Source: Toxotes chatareus (lineage: Eukaryota > Chordata > Actinopteri > Toxotidae). Taken from it: a DNA stretch of 64,000 nucleotides. Below are positions 49,273 to 60,335 of the stretch, one piece after another. The DNA lies in NCBI GenBank assembly GCA_016801885.1, contig CM028899.1, positions 20,636,501-20,700,500 of the forward strand, in the 5' to 3' direction. The notes under the pieces are model-generated. The model ran no database searches and was not told the origin of the DNA. It saw nothing but the letters and a program-made list of their open reading frames with translations. Positions within the stretch are counted from its first letter, which is position 1; every line of letters starts with the position of its first letter. Position numbers and translations under genes: made by a program.

Positions 49273-49460
49273 ATAAGTATTCAGACCCTTTCACATTTAG
49301 CACACTTTACTGGGCTACACATTTTATTTTAAATGGATGAAACTGGTATTTTTACCCATCAGTCTACACTCAAGAATCCAGTGAAAACATTTTTCTGCAA
49401 ATTTATTACAAATCAAAAACTGAAATTTCTCATTTACAAAAGTATCAGAATCCTTATTGC
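49273..49460. mobile_element. Terminal part of a decayed Tc1-type element
   Basis: ATAAGTATTCAGACCCTTTC at the left, then GCAAATTTATTACAAATC, AAAACTGAAATTTC and CATTTACAAAAGTATCAGAA, follow the terminal region of a fish repeat family that begins AAGTATTCAGACCC. The internal repeat of AAGTAT(T)CAGA at both ends fits its known structure. The transposase body is absent here; a body-derived piece of what seems to be the same family lies at 60080. Confidence 0.65.
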
Positions 49461-49789
49461 AGTAATTTATATACACATACATACATTTATATATGCATGT
49501 ACACATAAATATAATGTATATATAAATGTTTGTATAAGTACATGATACTTTGAAAATCTGGATGTTGTCAGTTCATGATAATGCAGTCCATGATAATGTA
49601 GTTAAAGTGTGGACTCTTTTGAACAGCAAACCTTGAAATTCTACTTAGAAGCAGTAGAGATGGTTTTTTTTATTGAACAGCAGAGCATATTGTGGCTGAT
49701 GAACACAAATTCAGTCAGCATGAAAATGTGGAACCCATATTCCTGTTGGGTGTTGGTACAAAGTGTTAGCGGCTCCGATTCAGAAATAT
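49461..49789. other. AT-rich gap
   Basis: ATAC/ATAT-rich low-complexity sequence to about 49540, then ordinary DNA. Nothing else is seen. Confidence 0.4.
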
Positions 49790-50160
49790 GTTTTTGGGTG
49801 TTCGCCTCGAGAAGCCGTGATTGGCTGCAGTCTGCTTGTGTGCACCTGTAATGGCTTCCCCCATTCACAGAACAAAGCGCGTATAAGCTCCTGGAGTTTC
49901 CTCTCCCCTCACCACCTGTCTCTTGTAGTTTTTGCTGTGTCTAATCCCTGAGCGAGATGGTAGACATTATTAGGCATCAGGCTCCCTGTCGCCTCCTGTT
50001 AGGCAGACAAGAGGCTCCATTCTGGCTCTATTTGCATGTCAGCACACTGGTGGCAGGGAGGCAGATAGAGAGAGACGGGGAAAATAGAAAACTGTGTCTC
50101 AGCCATCGAGGAGTCATATTTTACTGTCACGGGCTGAAACAGAGTGCTCCTCTGCTCATT
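49790..50160. other. Repeat-poor block, possible conserved non-coding DNA
   Basis: Complex sequence with homeodomain-type and E-box-like words (TAATGG, CACCTG, GACATTATTAGGC, ATTTGCATG, which contains an octamer-like ATTTGCAT). There are no repeats and no splice-flanked frame. Conservation is a guess. Confidence 0.25.
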
Positions 50161-50455
50161 TTCATTTTTTTAGATTTGGTCTTGTTAGACTCTTCTTTTC
50201 TCTTCTTTAATATATTCTTGGTAAATCTCTCCCTCTATCTGCTGTCTCTGTTGGCTTCTTCATGTTCACTCCCCATTTACTCCCTAATTCCTTTTCCCTC
50301 TTTTTTTTTATCCCTTTCCCTGACCTCTCTCTCCTCTTTCTAAGATCACTAACAGTTTCCCATCTTGTCCATTTTTATTAGTTTGATTCGCTGTTCACGC
50401 AAACTGTCTTAATGCAATGTTGTCCAGCTACCATTTTAGTTTAAACAGACCTATG

Positions 50456-50672
50456 ATTCATGCCAGAGCGGTTGTGCCAACACTGACGGCTTGGGCAAAA
50501 AAAAAAAAAAAGCAAGGTCACAGTATCTGGCTCAACTTCAGGTGCAATGCAACGCAACACTGTCCAGCAACACAGTGCATTAGCCAATCAGTTACATGCA
50601 AATAAACATTTGCAGTAGATGACTGTGTAATGTAAACAGTATATTTCTATTGTTTACCTGGTGATTGTCAAG
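50456..50672. repeat. Unnamed dispersed repeat, copy B
   Basis: The partner of 39318-39505, expanded by an A-run at 50498-50513. Shared ordered words include GTGCCAACAC, TCCAGCAA, GCCAATCA and GTTTACCT. Confidence 0.4.
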
Positions 50673-53450
50673 ACGTAGGATAAAGTGATTGCAGTGATAA
50701 GTTTTAGATTTGTAAAGTGCTTCCAATTATTCAACACTGTGCAGTCATACTCATGGATGTTAGTTAAAATGGACATTTGCTACATTTGAACCACCATCAC
50801 CATTAAGGCCTTTTTTGATCCTTAAAAATGGCAGATCTTTTACTAAAATCTTAATTTCATTCTTAATCACTGTTATGATTTTAATCTCCTGAAAATAATT
50901 TTTCCTTTTCCTGTAAAGAAGAAAATCCAGTGTAGCTGGTCATGACTGGATCAGTGGTGTCATGATGGTTTTAGGGTGGAGGATGACAGAAGGACAGACA
51001 TATAGGGGGGTGGTGGTCACTGGTAAGTAGGGGAGGCGTGGGGGGTTGTTGCATGGACAGTTGTGTTTTTTGCGCTTGACTGAGTGCTGGTAAGAGAGCC
51101 AGACATGAAGGGGCAGGGATAGCCCCATCATCAGTGACAGTGGGGGGTGGGGGGGTGGATGGAGGGGTGTGTCTCGGGGACATGTAGTCTGCATTAAGCA
51201 TACATGGAACATTACTGCAAATCCTGTTTCTCATATTTGTTCACAGCACATTGTCTGCGTAAGTACGAATAACGTATTTGTCTCATACCCACACTTCATA
51301 ATGACGCCTTTTTTGTTCAGATTTGTAGCCTAAGCTGAGATAATGCTGATGACATCATAAGGTTTATTTTATTCAGGTTTTATTGAGGTCGCACCAGAGC
51401 CACAGAACACATCATACAAATGTCTCCTCCAATTTTGCTACATGTCATCTTCAACATACTGTCTCTAGCAAGAACAAATTTACCTGTACCATGCACAAAA
51501 TCATGGACCACTCCAAAACTTCTGTTTTGTCAAACCATTCATCCACCCCAGCCTCCTCCTGAAAGGAACTTAGTTGCTCTTTATTCTATGTCATCTGACT
51601 TCCTCCTTTGCTCCTGTCATAATTACTGCAGCCACTAGAGGTCACCTAAAAATAAAACGTAAACATGGGTCAAAGTAATCTGTTTGCAGTTGACCTATGG
51701 GCTAAATTTTTTTTTTTCACAGGAGGACAGTCTCACTGTAAAATTTGACCAGTATCTGTTCTTAACTCCCATCTGGACACAGAAACTGGTCCCCAGTCTG
51801 GAAAAGGTCCAAGTCTAACAGAAGCTTATTCTCGGTCCCAACTAACTGTCATGTGTGTGGACACTGCAGACTCATATCATGTGCACTGTGGATGAATATA
51901 GTGTAGTTGCGTATCCTTTATGGACATAATGTAGATGACACTGGATGTTTGCGTGGACAGAGATGTGTGTGGATAAATACTGTACATATCTAATTCATTG
52001 TACAATATACTTTCTAAATATAACAAAAAGGGAAGTAGAAAAAAATAACACACTAACACCTTGTCATGTGATTCAGACCAAAGCCGGTCTTGGCAAGCTG
52101 CTCACACCCGAACTGTTCATGCGATGCCACACTGTGCTGATCATATGCCAGCAAACAGCAATGGCAACAAAAACAACAGACCCAGACAAAACAGAGAGAG
52201 CGCAGCATTGACTAACCACACTCTTCATTTGTTCCACGTCCCTCCATGTGTACCTCCCTTCTTCCCTCTTTTTCTGTCTTTGTCTCAGCCACAGAATTAT
52301 TTTAATGTGTATGTGACCAAATGTTAGTTTTCAAAGGCAAGATATCAGTATGTGCATGGCCCACTATAGGTCTTGTAGGCTTGTTATTCCACCTCAGCAA
52401 CCTGAGAAAGATGGATGCACTGTCCATCCAATGGAGTGGTGACATCCTATAAGTGAGCAGTTAACCTGTCACTCAGCTCTCAGGTAACCTGATGTCGGGG
52501 TCAGATGTATATGGAGAGAAAGGACTACACACGCACTAATAGAACTGGAGCTGCATTCAGGTAACTTCAGTACACTCTGATCTCAAACAGCCCCTATGCA
52601 CTGTTTGATGTTAGACTATCCCAGACAAAAGTGCGAGTGGTCGTAAGGTCCGTGAGTCACAGTCACTGAGAACTGCAGCTCTGACGACCACAGACTGTGA
52701 CAAATTTCAGTTCCGAAATTCGGAACAAAGGTCACGGCTGTGTGAGTGCTGCTGCTATAACCGAAACGTATAAGGCGCCAACGAATCAGAAGACAGCATG
52801 AAGTGACACATAATACGATGGCCAGCACAGGCATTGTAAGACATGTACAGTACACACAGATACCATGTTGGCAAACCTCTGTGCTTACATGTAATTTTTG
52901 AAGTTAAACAGTACTCGTTCTATGGCCAAAGAGTGCTTGATTGGCTTGAGTCGATTGTTACATCATAATACTGCGATTCACCTGGTTTGACATGCTTCAA
53001 AACTAATCATGTAACATTCTGACACAGACTGAGATGAAGATTTTATCAGAGGATCATCCCATCAGCTGCTGCAGCTGTCGTAAATTCCAGAGGTGTTAGA
53101 CAGAATACACGTCTGAACGACACAGCTACCTCTGGAAAGAATGCTTGATGTTTGCAATCTGACATAGATCTTGTCACTGTTAAAATGACAGAGACGTGGA
53201 CTCGAGTCACGTGACTTTGACTCTTTGAGTCATGAATCTGTCTACTTTAGACTCGCCTGGATAAAACATGTATCCCCTCGCGTTTATATACCTCCACCAA
53301 CTTTAGCTGTTTGAAGTGTTATGTATATGAAATATCACCATGAGCCAAAAATTTGAACATTGGCGCTGTCTGTGTGTGTGTAGCTGTGTGTGTATATACG
53401 TATGCAACGGGTGCACGAGTGTGTGGAGGGAAGGATCAATGTTTCCTGGA
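50673..53450. other. Gene-free stretch
   Basis: Ordinary sequence with a G-rich run at 51142-51166 and a T-run near 51709. No repeat or exon was recognised. Confidence 0.45.
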
Positions 53451-53999
53451 GAGCGACAATGAGCTCACTCAATGGGTAATGAATTGTGGCGACATTATGG
53501 AAGTAGTATGCTAATCAGCTAATCATGTTTGATTGCTTTACAGAGGTGTGTACTCTTGTTAACCTTGAGGAGACATTGATAGTCAGGACATGATGATGAG
53601 ATTCTAACCATGAACACCCCCCACCCCCCGCCCCATACCCTTATCTCTTACACCTGAGAGAACCTACTTGATGCCCGATTTTCTTAAGCCAGTTCCCGTG
53701 TTGATATTTGACAGTTAAAAAAAAAACATTTGATAATAACCTTTAACATATAAACAATGCCTAAACAAACATTCTTGAGAATCATCCCTTAGATTTAACA
53801 CCAGTATTACACTGTAAGTTAAGACCACAACAACTGAACCTCAGCCAAAGAACTTGACGCTAGGGTTATTTGCGTAACCACTGACAACAACCGGGGAAAA
53901 AAAAGGATGAATAGCTTCTCCGTGAGAGATACGCCTATGTAATTTTAGTGTATCATATATGCATGAACCTGGAAGTCCAAATCAGCTGAGGGCAGGAAG
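53451..53999. other. Gene-free stretch
   Basis: It includes a TAAT-rich segment (GGTAATGAATTG, GCTAATCAGCTAATCATG at 53510) that could bind homeodomain factors. There is no gene. Confidence 0.35.
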
Positions 54000-54124
54000 A
54001 GGGCAGAGGACTTAAATAGAGGACCTAAATAATGTTAGTCACGGTGAAGCTGGAAGCCTGAAAGGAGAGAGGACCAGAGAGGAAGCAACACCACACCAAA
54101 AATAAAGAGATGTGGAGAAGTCAG
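54000..54124 (+). other. Candidate exon end with perfect splice donor
   Basis: GTCAG|GTAAGAGTG at 54125 is a near-perfect donor. The preceding about 110 bases are purine-rich with GAA/GAG words, like splicing enhancers, and ACTTAAATAG at 54009 could act as a weak TATA-like element. There is no good acceptor just upstream, so this would be an alternative first exon if real. Confidence 0.2.
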
Positions 54125-54125
54125 G

Positions 54126-55534
54126 TAAGAGTGAGGGAGTGAGAGGGAGACAACAAAGGTACAATGAGTTTGTGTGTCTGTGACAGAGAAAGGGGAAAGA
54201 GAGGGACACCCTGTGTATGTTAGACAGAGAACACTATATAGTGTTATCTCTGCTGGACAGACATTTTTGATAATACTGTGAAGCAGTGGCCATCACTGCT
54301 CTCTGTTATAGAGAATGACAGCAACCAGTAAAATTTCTCTTGCCCGTTTTAAAACTTGTCAGGTTTCTAAAACTCCTGTTTCCTCGCAGTGGAAACGGTA
54401 GAAATTCGGAAGAACGACATTTTCTAATAAATAAAACAAGTGAGATCAAAATTAGTTATAAGTGTAAGTTACTGAATGACTAGTTTTATTATTATATGGC
54501 AGTTTTATTCTGCTATAAGCAGGCTAATGCCCTCTGGGTTTGTACATTCAATGATTGCAATAGATGTGGGGGCTAAGAAACATCTGACGTGAAGCAGTCG
54601 GGTGTGTCCGATGCGGTCATGGAAGTTAAAACTTGTGTTGTGGTCTCTTCTTTGTCAGCCGAGTTGTAATTACATTGTGTTGTCGGCTTCAGCATTGCTG
54701 CAGATGTTGAAGGTCGACACATAGATAATGCTGTTTTTTTTTCTCTTCTGTCTGTAAAACTTTCAACAGCTGGTTCTAATTTTCCATATGATGTTCTCAC
54801 ATCTGGACCAAAGGACAGACTTTACTTCACATTTAGCTAATGTTTGAGCTTGGTAAAGTCAGTGAGTGTAAGGGCAGAATGCAGATGTAATCGATCCAGA
54901 GTTTACACTGGCTGTGTAAATGGCTGGTATGATGATCTCTTACGGCCCTGTGATTCATTATAATTTGGATTTTGACAGCTTTGGGCTCATCTATCAGCTA
55001 CAGCCTCGGTGAGAAATATACAATACTGAGAAGAATTTTGAGGCAATGAAATGGTAGAAGGCAGAAATGTGTTGTGATGGTGTGTTGTTATGTTCAGATG
55101 GCCTTATTGTCATTTGCCTGGACGACATACGTAAGATGTCGTTCCACCAGGATCCTCAGCTTCAGTGAGCAGGAGCGTTTGAAATCCCTCACTACTCCCT
55201 ATGAAATGGACTCTCTGTAGTTCACTCTGAAGTGAGCTGTAAATTCAGACTTCAGACACACAGTAATCATGTTTGTTCATCGCTGACAGCTGTGAAAATA
55301 CACAGCACCAATGTCTGCATATATAAAATGCAGAGAGTTTTCCTTCCACTGTGGAGCTTTTGAGGGAATGTATGGTGAATACATTTGTTACACCCAGACT
55401 TTGGACACAAATAAAATGATGGACTATAAATGTAGAGCACACTACAGTAAACGGGGACTCATTTTGGACACAGCCCAAGTGTGTGGATTGATATTCTTAT
55501 AAATACTTTCTTATATTCTCTCTATTGGAGTTTT
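54126..55534. other. Gene-free stretch
   Basis: Nothing recognisable beyond short T-runs. Confidence 0.45.
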
Positions 55535-55546
55535 GATGATAGCGGT

Positions 55547-55743
55547 AGCCACCCGGTTAGCTCAGTTGTTAGAGCATGAGACTCAATATCTCAGGGTCGT
55601 AGGTTTGAATCTCACTCTGGGTGGCACCACCTCCCATGGGCTCCTGTGGAGGTGCCATAGGATGTCGGTGCATTGTGGACTGGGTGACAGTTGCCCCCGC
55701 GACCTGGGCCTGGACCCAGATAAGCAGCAGATGATGACATGAC
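55547..55743 (+). mobile_element. tRNA-Lys-derived SINE with target duplications
   Basis: Positions 55551-55622 follow tRNA-Lys: TTAGCTCAGTTGTTAGAGC is the D-arm region, TGAGA/TCTCA the anticodon stem, and GGTTTGAATC the T-loop box B. The loop has mutated from CTCTTAA to CTCAATA, so the Lys anticodon is lost. A non-tRNA body and a GATGACATGACAT tail follow. The copy is flanked by ATGATAGCGGT (55536-55546) and ATGATAGTGGT (55744-55754), a duplication with one mismatch. It is the clearest retroposon insertion in the window. Confidence 0.88.
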
Positions 55744-55754
55744 ATGATAGTGGT

Positions 55755-57885
55755 GATAAAAACACCCTTAGCTGTTTCCCTGGGCTGAAATCTTATGAGT
55801 GTGAGGGCAATAGCATATGATTCATATCATTTTCAGACTATGTAAACCATTCAGTGAGCCCTGATGCTCTATACAAAAACATCTGCATTTGTTTTTTTCC
55901 TACTCTCATTTATTACACTCATTGACATGATAACTTAATACCTCAGTGAACCCTGTTGGTCTATAATACAGAAACACATACACATTTTTGGGGCCACCTG
56001 AAATATGTCTGTGCAACCACATCAAAAAACCAAAAAGAGAATCCCACATAGAACATAACAGGAGGCTCTGAGTCTCACACTCTGTCATTATGAAGAACTG
56101 TTGGATTTCTGCCTCTTCAAATTTGTTATTCTTTCTAATGACTGGTCTTTTCTACCTGATATGAATATGTCTCAGCAGGAATAGAATGAATCAATCTTCA
56201 GTAGTTTCAGCTGATGCAGCTTTCTTCATTTACACATATATCTGTACATATAAAGGCTACTGTCTGTTGCCACATGACAACACTTTTTCGGTGTCCGCCA
56301 TCAAATGACCCTCTGACCAACCCCCCAGATAACCTCCTGAAGATCGGACCTTCAGTGAGAACGTGCTTCATAAAGCCTGTGTTCTGTATCTGAGATGACA
56401 AGCTCATGCATTTCATTGGGAAAAGAGTTAACTTCAACTTTTCACTGCCCGGCTGCAGAGATATTTTGTCTGTGCTACTTGATCCATGATCACATTTTAG
56501 CCAACACACTGTGACCTCACAGGGAAGCAGAAAGTCTGAAAGTACCCTCTTTAAAGGCCACTGACAGAATGGATTTTAATGCTGGCTGTAGAGCTCTGAA
56601 ATCAACAACATCCTCCACCTTTACTGCAAAGTTAAATGTGGCAAGAATGGGACCAAAGTTCTGTAAATCTGATCAAAAAAAAAAAAAAAGGTGTGGTTAT
56701 GGCTTATTCATATGCCAGTGAACTGAGGGGAGCAGTGAAAGACCAGAGGCACAGTGTCACATTAATGTTCATATATAAAGTAATTAATTAATAAATTAAT
56801 CAATTGTGAGAAGCACTTTTGGACAGCAGCGGACCCTTAGCTGAGGTGTGGTGCATGTTGTTGCAGTCATAAATGTGGAGTAAAGATTCTTTTTACAGCA
56901 TCAGAAACTTCCCACAATTACAGTTACTAAGCTCAGAAACTCAAAAAAAAAAAGAAAATTAAAAATGTAATATTTCTCATTGATGTGTAAGTTTTAGAGT
57001 GTGTGTGTGTGTCTGTCTGTCTGTCTGTCTGTCTGTATATAGACAGTGCAAGCTCTTGTGCAAGAATCTTTTCATCATAGGGCCTTTGTTTTCTCCTCTT
57101 CCACTGGAAACTTAAATAACTGATGATTTTTTAATGAAACATCAATGTAGTCAAAAAAAAAGAGCACACATAAATACACACAAAGAGAACAAATGACTAC
57201 TAATAAATGAATAACAATGCTGGCGTAACATTTAGCAAGCTGTCTCCTCAAGTGACTCATCATCATGTGTCCTGCAGTAAGCAGGGCACTGGGACAGAGT
57301 TTCTGAGTATCTCTGAGAGGATCTCTGTCATTTTACAAGGGAAACCTTGTTTGTGAAATTAGACAGGACTGATTCTGCTGAGGGAGGCATCTCTGAGCCG
57401 AGCTGCTCCGGAGCCACAGAGCGTTTTCCTGTTTACGTCACATGTTTTACTCACTTTAAAACACTGCGTACATACACAGTACAACTTTACAGTGGTTACA
57501 CTTGAAGCAATATGGTCACTGAACCCTTAAATTAGAAAACAATAAGACTCATGTAGTGAACAGACACAAGTCAATTGTAAAATTATTATTATTATTATTT
57601 TTTTTTTAAATGGCTGATTGGAAATGGCTCGGACATTTGTCACAGACATAAAAGATGCTTGTCCTTCAGCCAGAGGTTTTCAGCAAGTACAGTTGTGTGT
57701 AGATTCTAAGCCTGGGCTGATGGGAAATTATTTATTGTTGACCAAAATAAATTCCACATTTTCATCGATACATGTATGTAAAATTGTGACCTGTTTGGAC
57801 TCTACCATGACGGAAAGTCAGCTAATTAAAGAAACTATTTCAGCCTTAACTTAACCAACAGTGATTTTCTTTAACCTAACTTCAG
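55755..57885. other. Gene-free stretch
   Basis: It holds (GT)n(GTCT)n at 56999-57036 and A-runs near 56676 and 56943. No supported exon was found. Confidence 0.45.
56999..57036 (+). repeat. (GT)n(GTCT)n compound microsatellite
   Basis: GT units pass into about six GTCT units. Confidence 0.93.
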
Positions 57886-58107
57886 GCCCTGAGTGTTGGT
57901 TGTATCAGGAACTGTATGTTTATGTCTTTGGTCTTCAGAAGCCAAAGCAGCACTGCATTGTCACACAGACCGATACAAAGAATTGTAACCCGTTCAGCTG
58001 AGGATGTCAGCCCCAACAGTCCAATTGCCCCCAGCAAACACATTTCGGCTGCAGAGTACTCCCTAGACGACATTTCAGAGAGGAGGTTGTGGGGGTGGGG
58101 GGAGTGA
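57886..58107 (+). other. Acceptor-led open frame, unrecognised
   Basis: The acceptor TTTAACCTAACTTCAG, with a consensus branch-point word, leads into a frame open for 73 codons to TGA at 58105. The middle part is protein-like, with mixed Ser, Ala, Asp and Glu and few repeats (STALSHRPIQR, then SAEDVSPNSP, HISAAEYSLDDISERR). A second acceptor-like TTTGGTCTTCAG lies inside at 57941. It would be a terminal exon because no donor is seen. It could equally be conserved non-coding DNA; a SOX-type word pair ACAAAG/ATTGT sits at 57975. Confidence 0.2.
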
Positions 58108-58439
58108 GAACACGCTTCAGGGGAAGAAAAACATGGCGTCGATCTATGAAACGATTAAATCCAGATTCCTACTGACAACATTTCTCCCCCCCCACCTCCC
58201 CCACCCCCCAGAGGGGAATGACATGGGTAGCGGCACAGAAAGAAAGATGGAGGGAGGGAGTAATGGAGGAGGAAAGAGAGAGATTATGAGCGGGATTGTG
58301 CTGGTTATCTTAATTAAATGGAAGTGCATTTTATCCTCCTCCTATTGATTTTTGCCGAGGGCAATGTGTGTATTTCAAAGGGAGAGTCTGCAGCATGAGT
58401 TCTGGTTTAGAGGCTGTATTTTTTTTTTTTTTAACTCAT

Positions 58440-59000
58440 GGCCTGATGCGACTATTGCAGTCAACAAACTATTGAGATAGTCATTTAAAGGAACAACAAA
58501 GCTGAGCTCCAAGAAACAATGTACAGCTGCCAGACTCAATTTGGCTCATGCTTTACTGCCGCAGAGCCATATGTACAAATAGATGACATATGATATTCAT
58601 GAGAGAGAGAGTGGCACTTATTTGCAAAGGTGTCTGATTGCATGAATGCTTCCCTGATTTTTTTTTCTTTTGTGTGTGTGTGTGTGTGTGTGTGTGGCGT
58701 GTGCGCGCCTCACCCATAAGCGATCTATTTGCCAGTGCTGATACCATCCCAGCCACAGCAGCCACCAAGGCTGCACAGGTCACAGACAAGAAAGCAATGT
58801 GTTTTTATTTTCCGTCCTCTCCTCCCCTTCTGCCCTCCCTCCCTTTTGATTTTGGGAAAGTTAATGTTAACAGTTTTGTCAAGCGCGCTGTGCTGCAGGC
58901 AACACTGCTTAAGTATATCTTTTGCAATTTATGTGACCTGCTTTCTGGCAGAGGCTTTTTCCCATTACTGGGAATGACATTTCATTTAGACTCCATCATT
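58440..59000. other. Repeat-poor block, possible conserved non-coding DNA
   Basis: Complex sequence broken only by a GT run at 58670-58697. Words such as ATATGTACAAATAGATGACATATG, split here as ATATGTACAAATAG and ATGACATATG, and CATTTAAAGGAAC look like enhancer-type sequence. A frame runs through it but has no splice support. Confidence 0.25.
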
Positions 59001-59030
59001 CATCTTTCTCTCTTTGGGCTGCGGCTCTTG

Positions 59031-59057
59031 GTCTCTCTCTCTCTCTCTCTCTCTCTC
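59031..59057 (+). repeat. (CT)n microsatellite
   Basis: About 13 CT units inside a pyrimidine-rich tract. Confidence 0.93.
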
Positions 59058-60079
59058 CCCCTCCTTTATCCCTTCATCTCCCAGTCTACCTTTATACTCT
59101 GTTAATTATGTTTTACACTTGTTTTACTTTGCAATCTTTTTCTCTCCATCTCTCATTCTCCCCCTTTTCTCATGGTGACAGAGTTTAATTGACATTGGCG
59201 GTCAGATTGAAAACAGCTCATTTCAGTCTTTATTGTGTGTCCTGGTGGTTTTCAAACACATAATGCAGTCCAATACAAGAGTGCTGCGATAAATCCTCCT
59301 TCATGAAGGTTATAATGTTCAGTTTGTGTTTTGGAGAGCTGTTGATTCAGCGTAATTGTTATTTTGGAGGCTACAGTTTGTGCTGCTGTTGAACTGGGAA
59401 GCGTTGTACAGACAGGTGCTCCTGTTATTTATCCTGCCCTCAAAGATATTCTTCAATGAGCCATGTATGTTATCAGTCTGGGAAAAAAGGTTCAGAGTTT
59501 AGATTTTATTTTTTTCTATCTTGATTCAGTTTTTCTGTGTATGTATCAATGGTTTTGTGGATTTCTGAGTTTCCTCATTGTGCAGCCATGAACTGCAGCA
59601 TACGTGGTACACCTCATGGAAGCATGTCGACTCAAAGAGAACATGTTAAGGTGGTTTGAAATAGACATTTGTGTAAATTTTAAGGCATTTGAAAAGAAAA
59701 AACAAAAACAAACAAACACAGGAAACATTCTGTTTTTCGTGAGTTGAACAGGTGAGTCATCACGTGCATTATTAGACTCATATAAATAGTATTTCTCGCA
59801 AATAGAAAAGTGAATGTGTTGACTAACTTTTTTTGAAAGCTTTATTATCATGAGGTACTGGCAGTACTTGGTTAAATAGGCTGAGTAGTGCACGAGTTGG
59901 TCACATTCAGATGTCGCACATTGGGTTACTGTATGTACAGTACATACCCACTAGGAAATATTCTGATGTAGCTCTTTTTGGAAAGCAAAGCTGATAACCT
60001 GCTTTTAAATTCACAGGCTGCTCTAGAAAACATGATTTTAGTTATTAAAAATCAAATATTTAGATTTCTCTTTTAGAAA
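59058..60079. other. Gene-free stretch
   Basis: Ordinary sequence with no recognisable feature. Confidence 0.45.
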
Positions 60080-60335
60080 AGTCATTCAGTACTTTATAGG
60101 AGCCCCTTTGGCTGACTCTTCAAGGCTGTGTGCTTCAGGTCATTGCTGCTTCATGTCGTCCTCCTCAGTCTCCCTGTCCCTGCTCCGGAGAAGCCACCCC
60201 CACCTCATAGTGTGATACTGCCACCACCATGCTTCTCTCTAGGCATGGTATTAGTCAGGTGATGAGCAGTGCCTGGTGAGTTTAGCCGTTTAGCAAACTC
60301 CAGATGGACGGACATTATGACTTTTAGAAGAAGAC
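60080..60335 (-). mobile_element. Decayed Tc1-type transposase fragment, antisense
   Basis: CAGTACTTTATAGGAGCCCC, TGCCACCACCATGCTTCTCT, GTGATGAGCAGTGCCTGG and GCAAACTCCAGATGGACG follow, in order, the antisense strand of a widespread fish Tc1-like transposase gene. The large region between the first and second words is deleted. It appears to be the same family whose terminus lies at 49273. Confidence 0.75.

Noticed and set aside
55551..55622. Functional tRNA-Lys gene
   Set aside because: The anticodon loop and acceptor pairing are altered and the sequence continues into a SINE body with target duplications.
58165..58290. Microexon after the poly-C/pyrimidine tract at 58170-58210
   Set aside because: The tract is low-complexity C-rich DNA; no consensus donor follows at a plausible distance.
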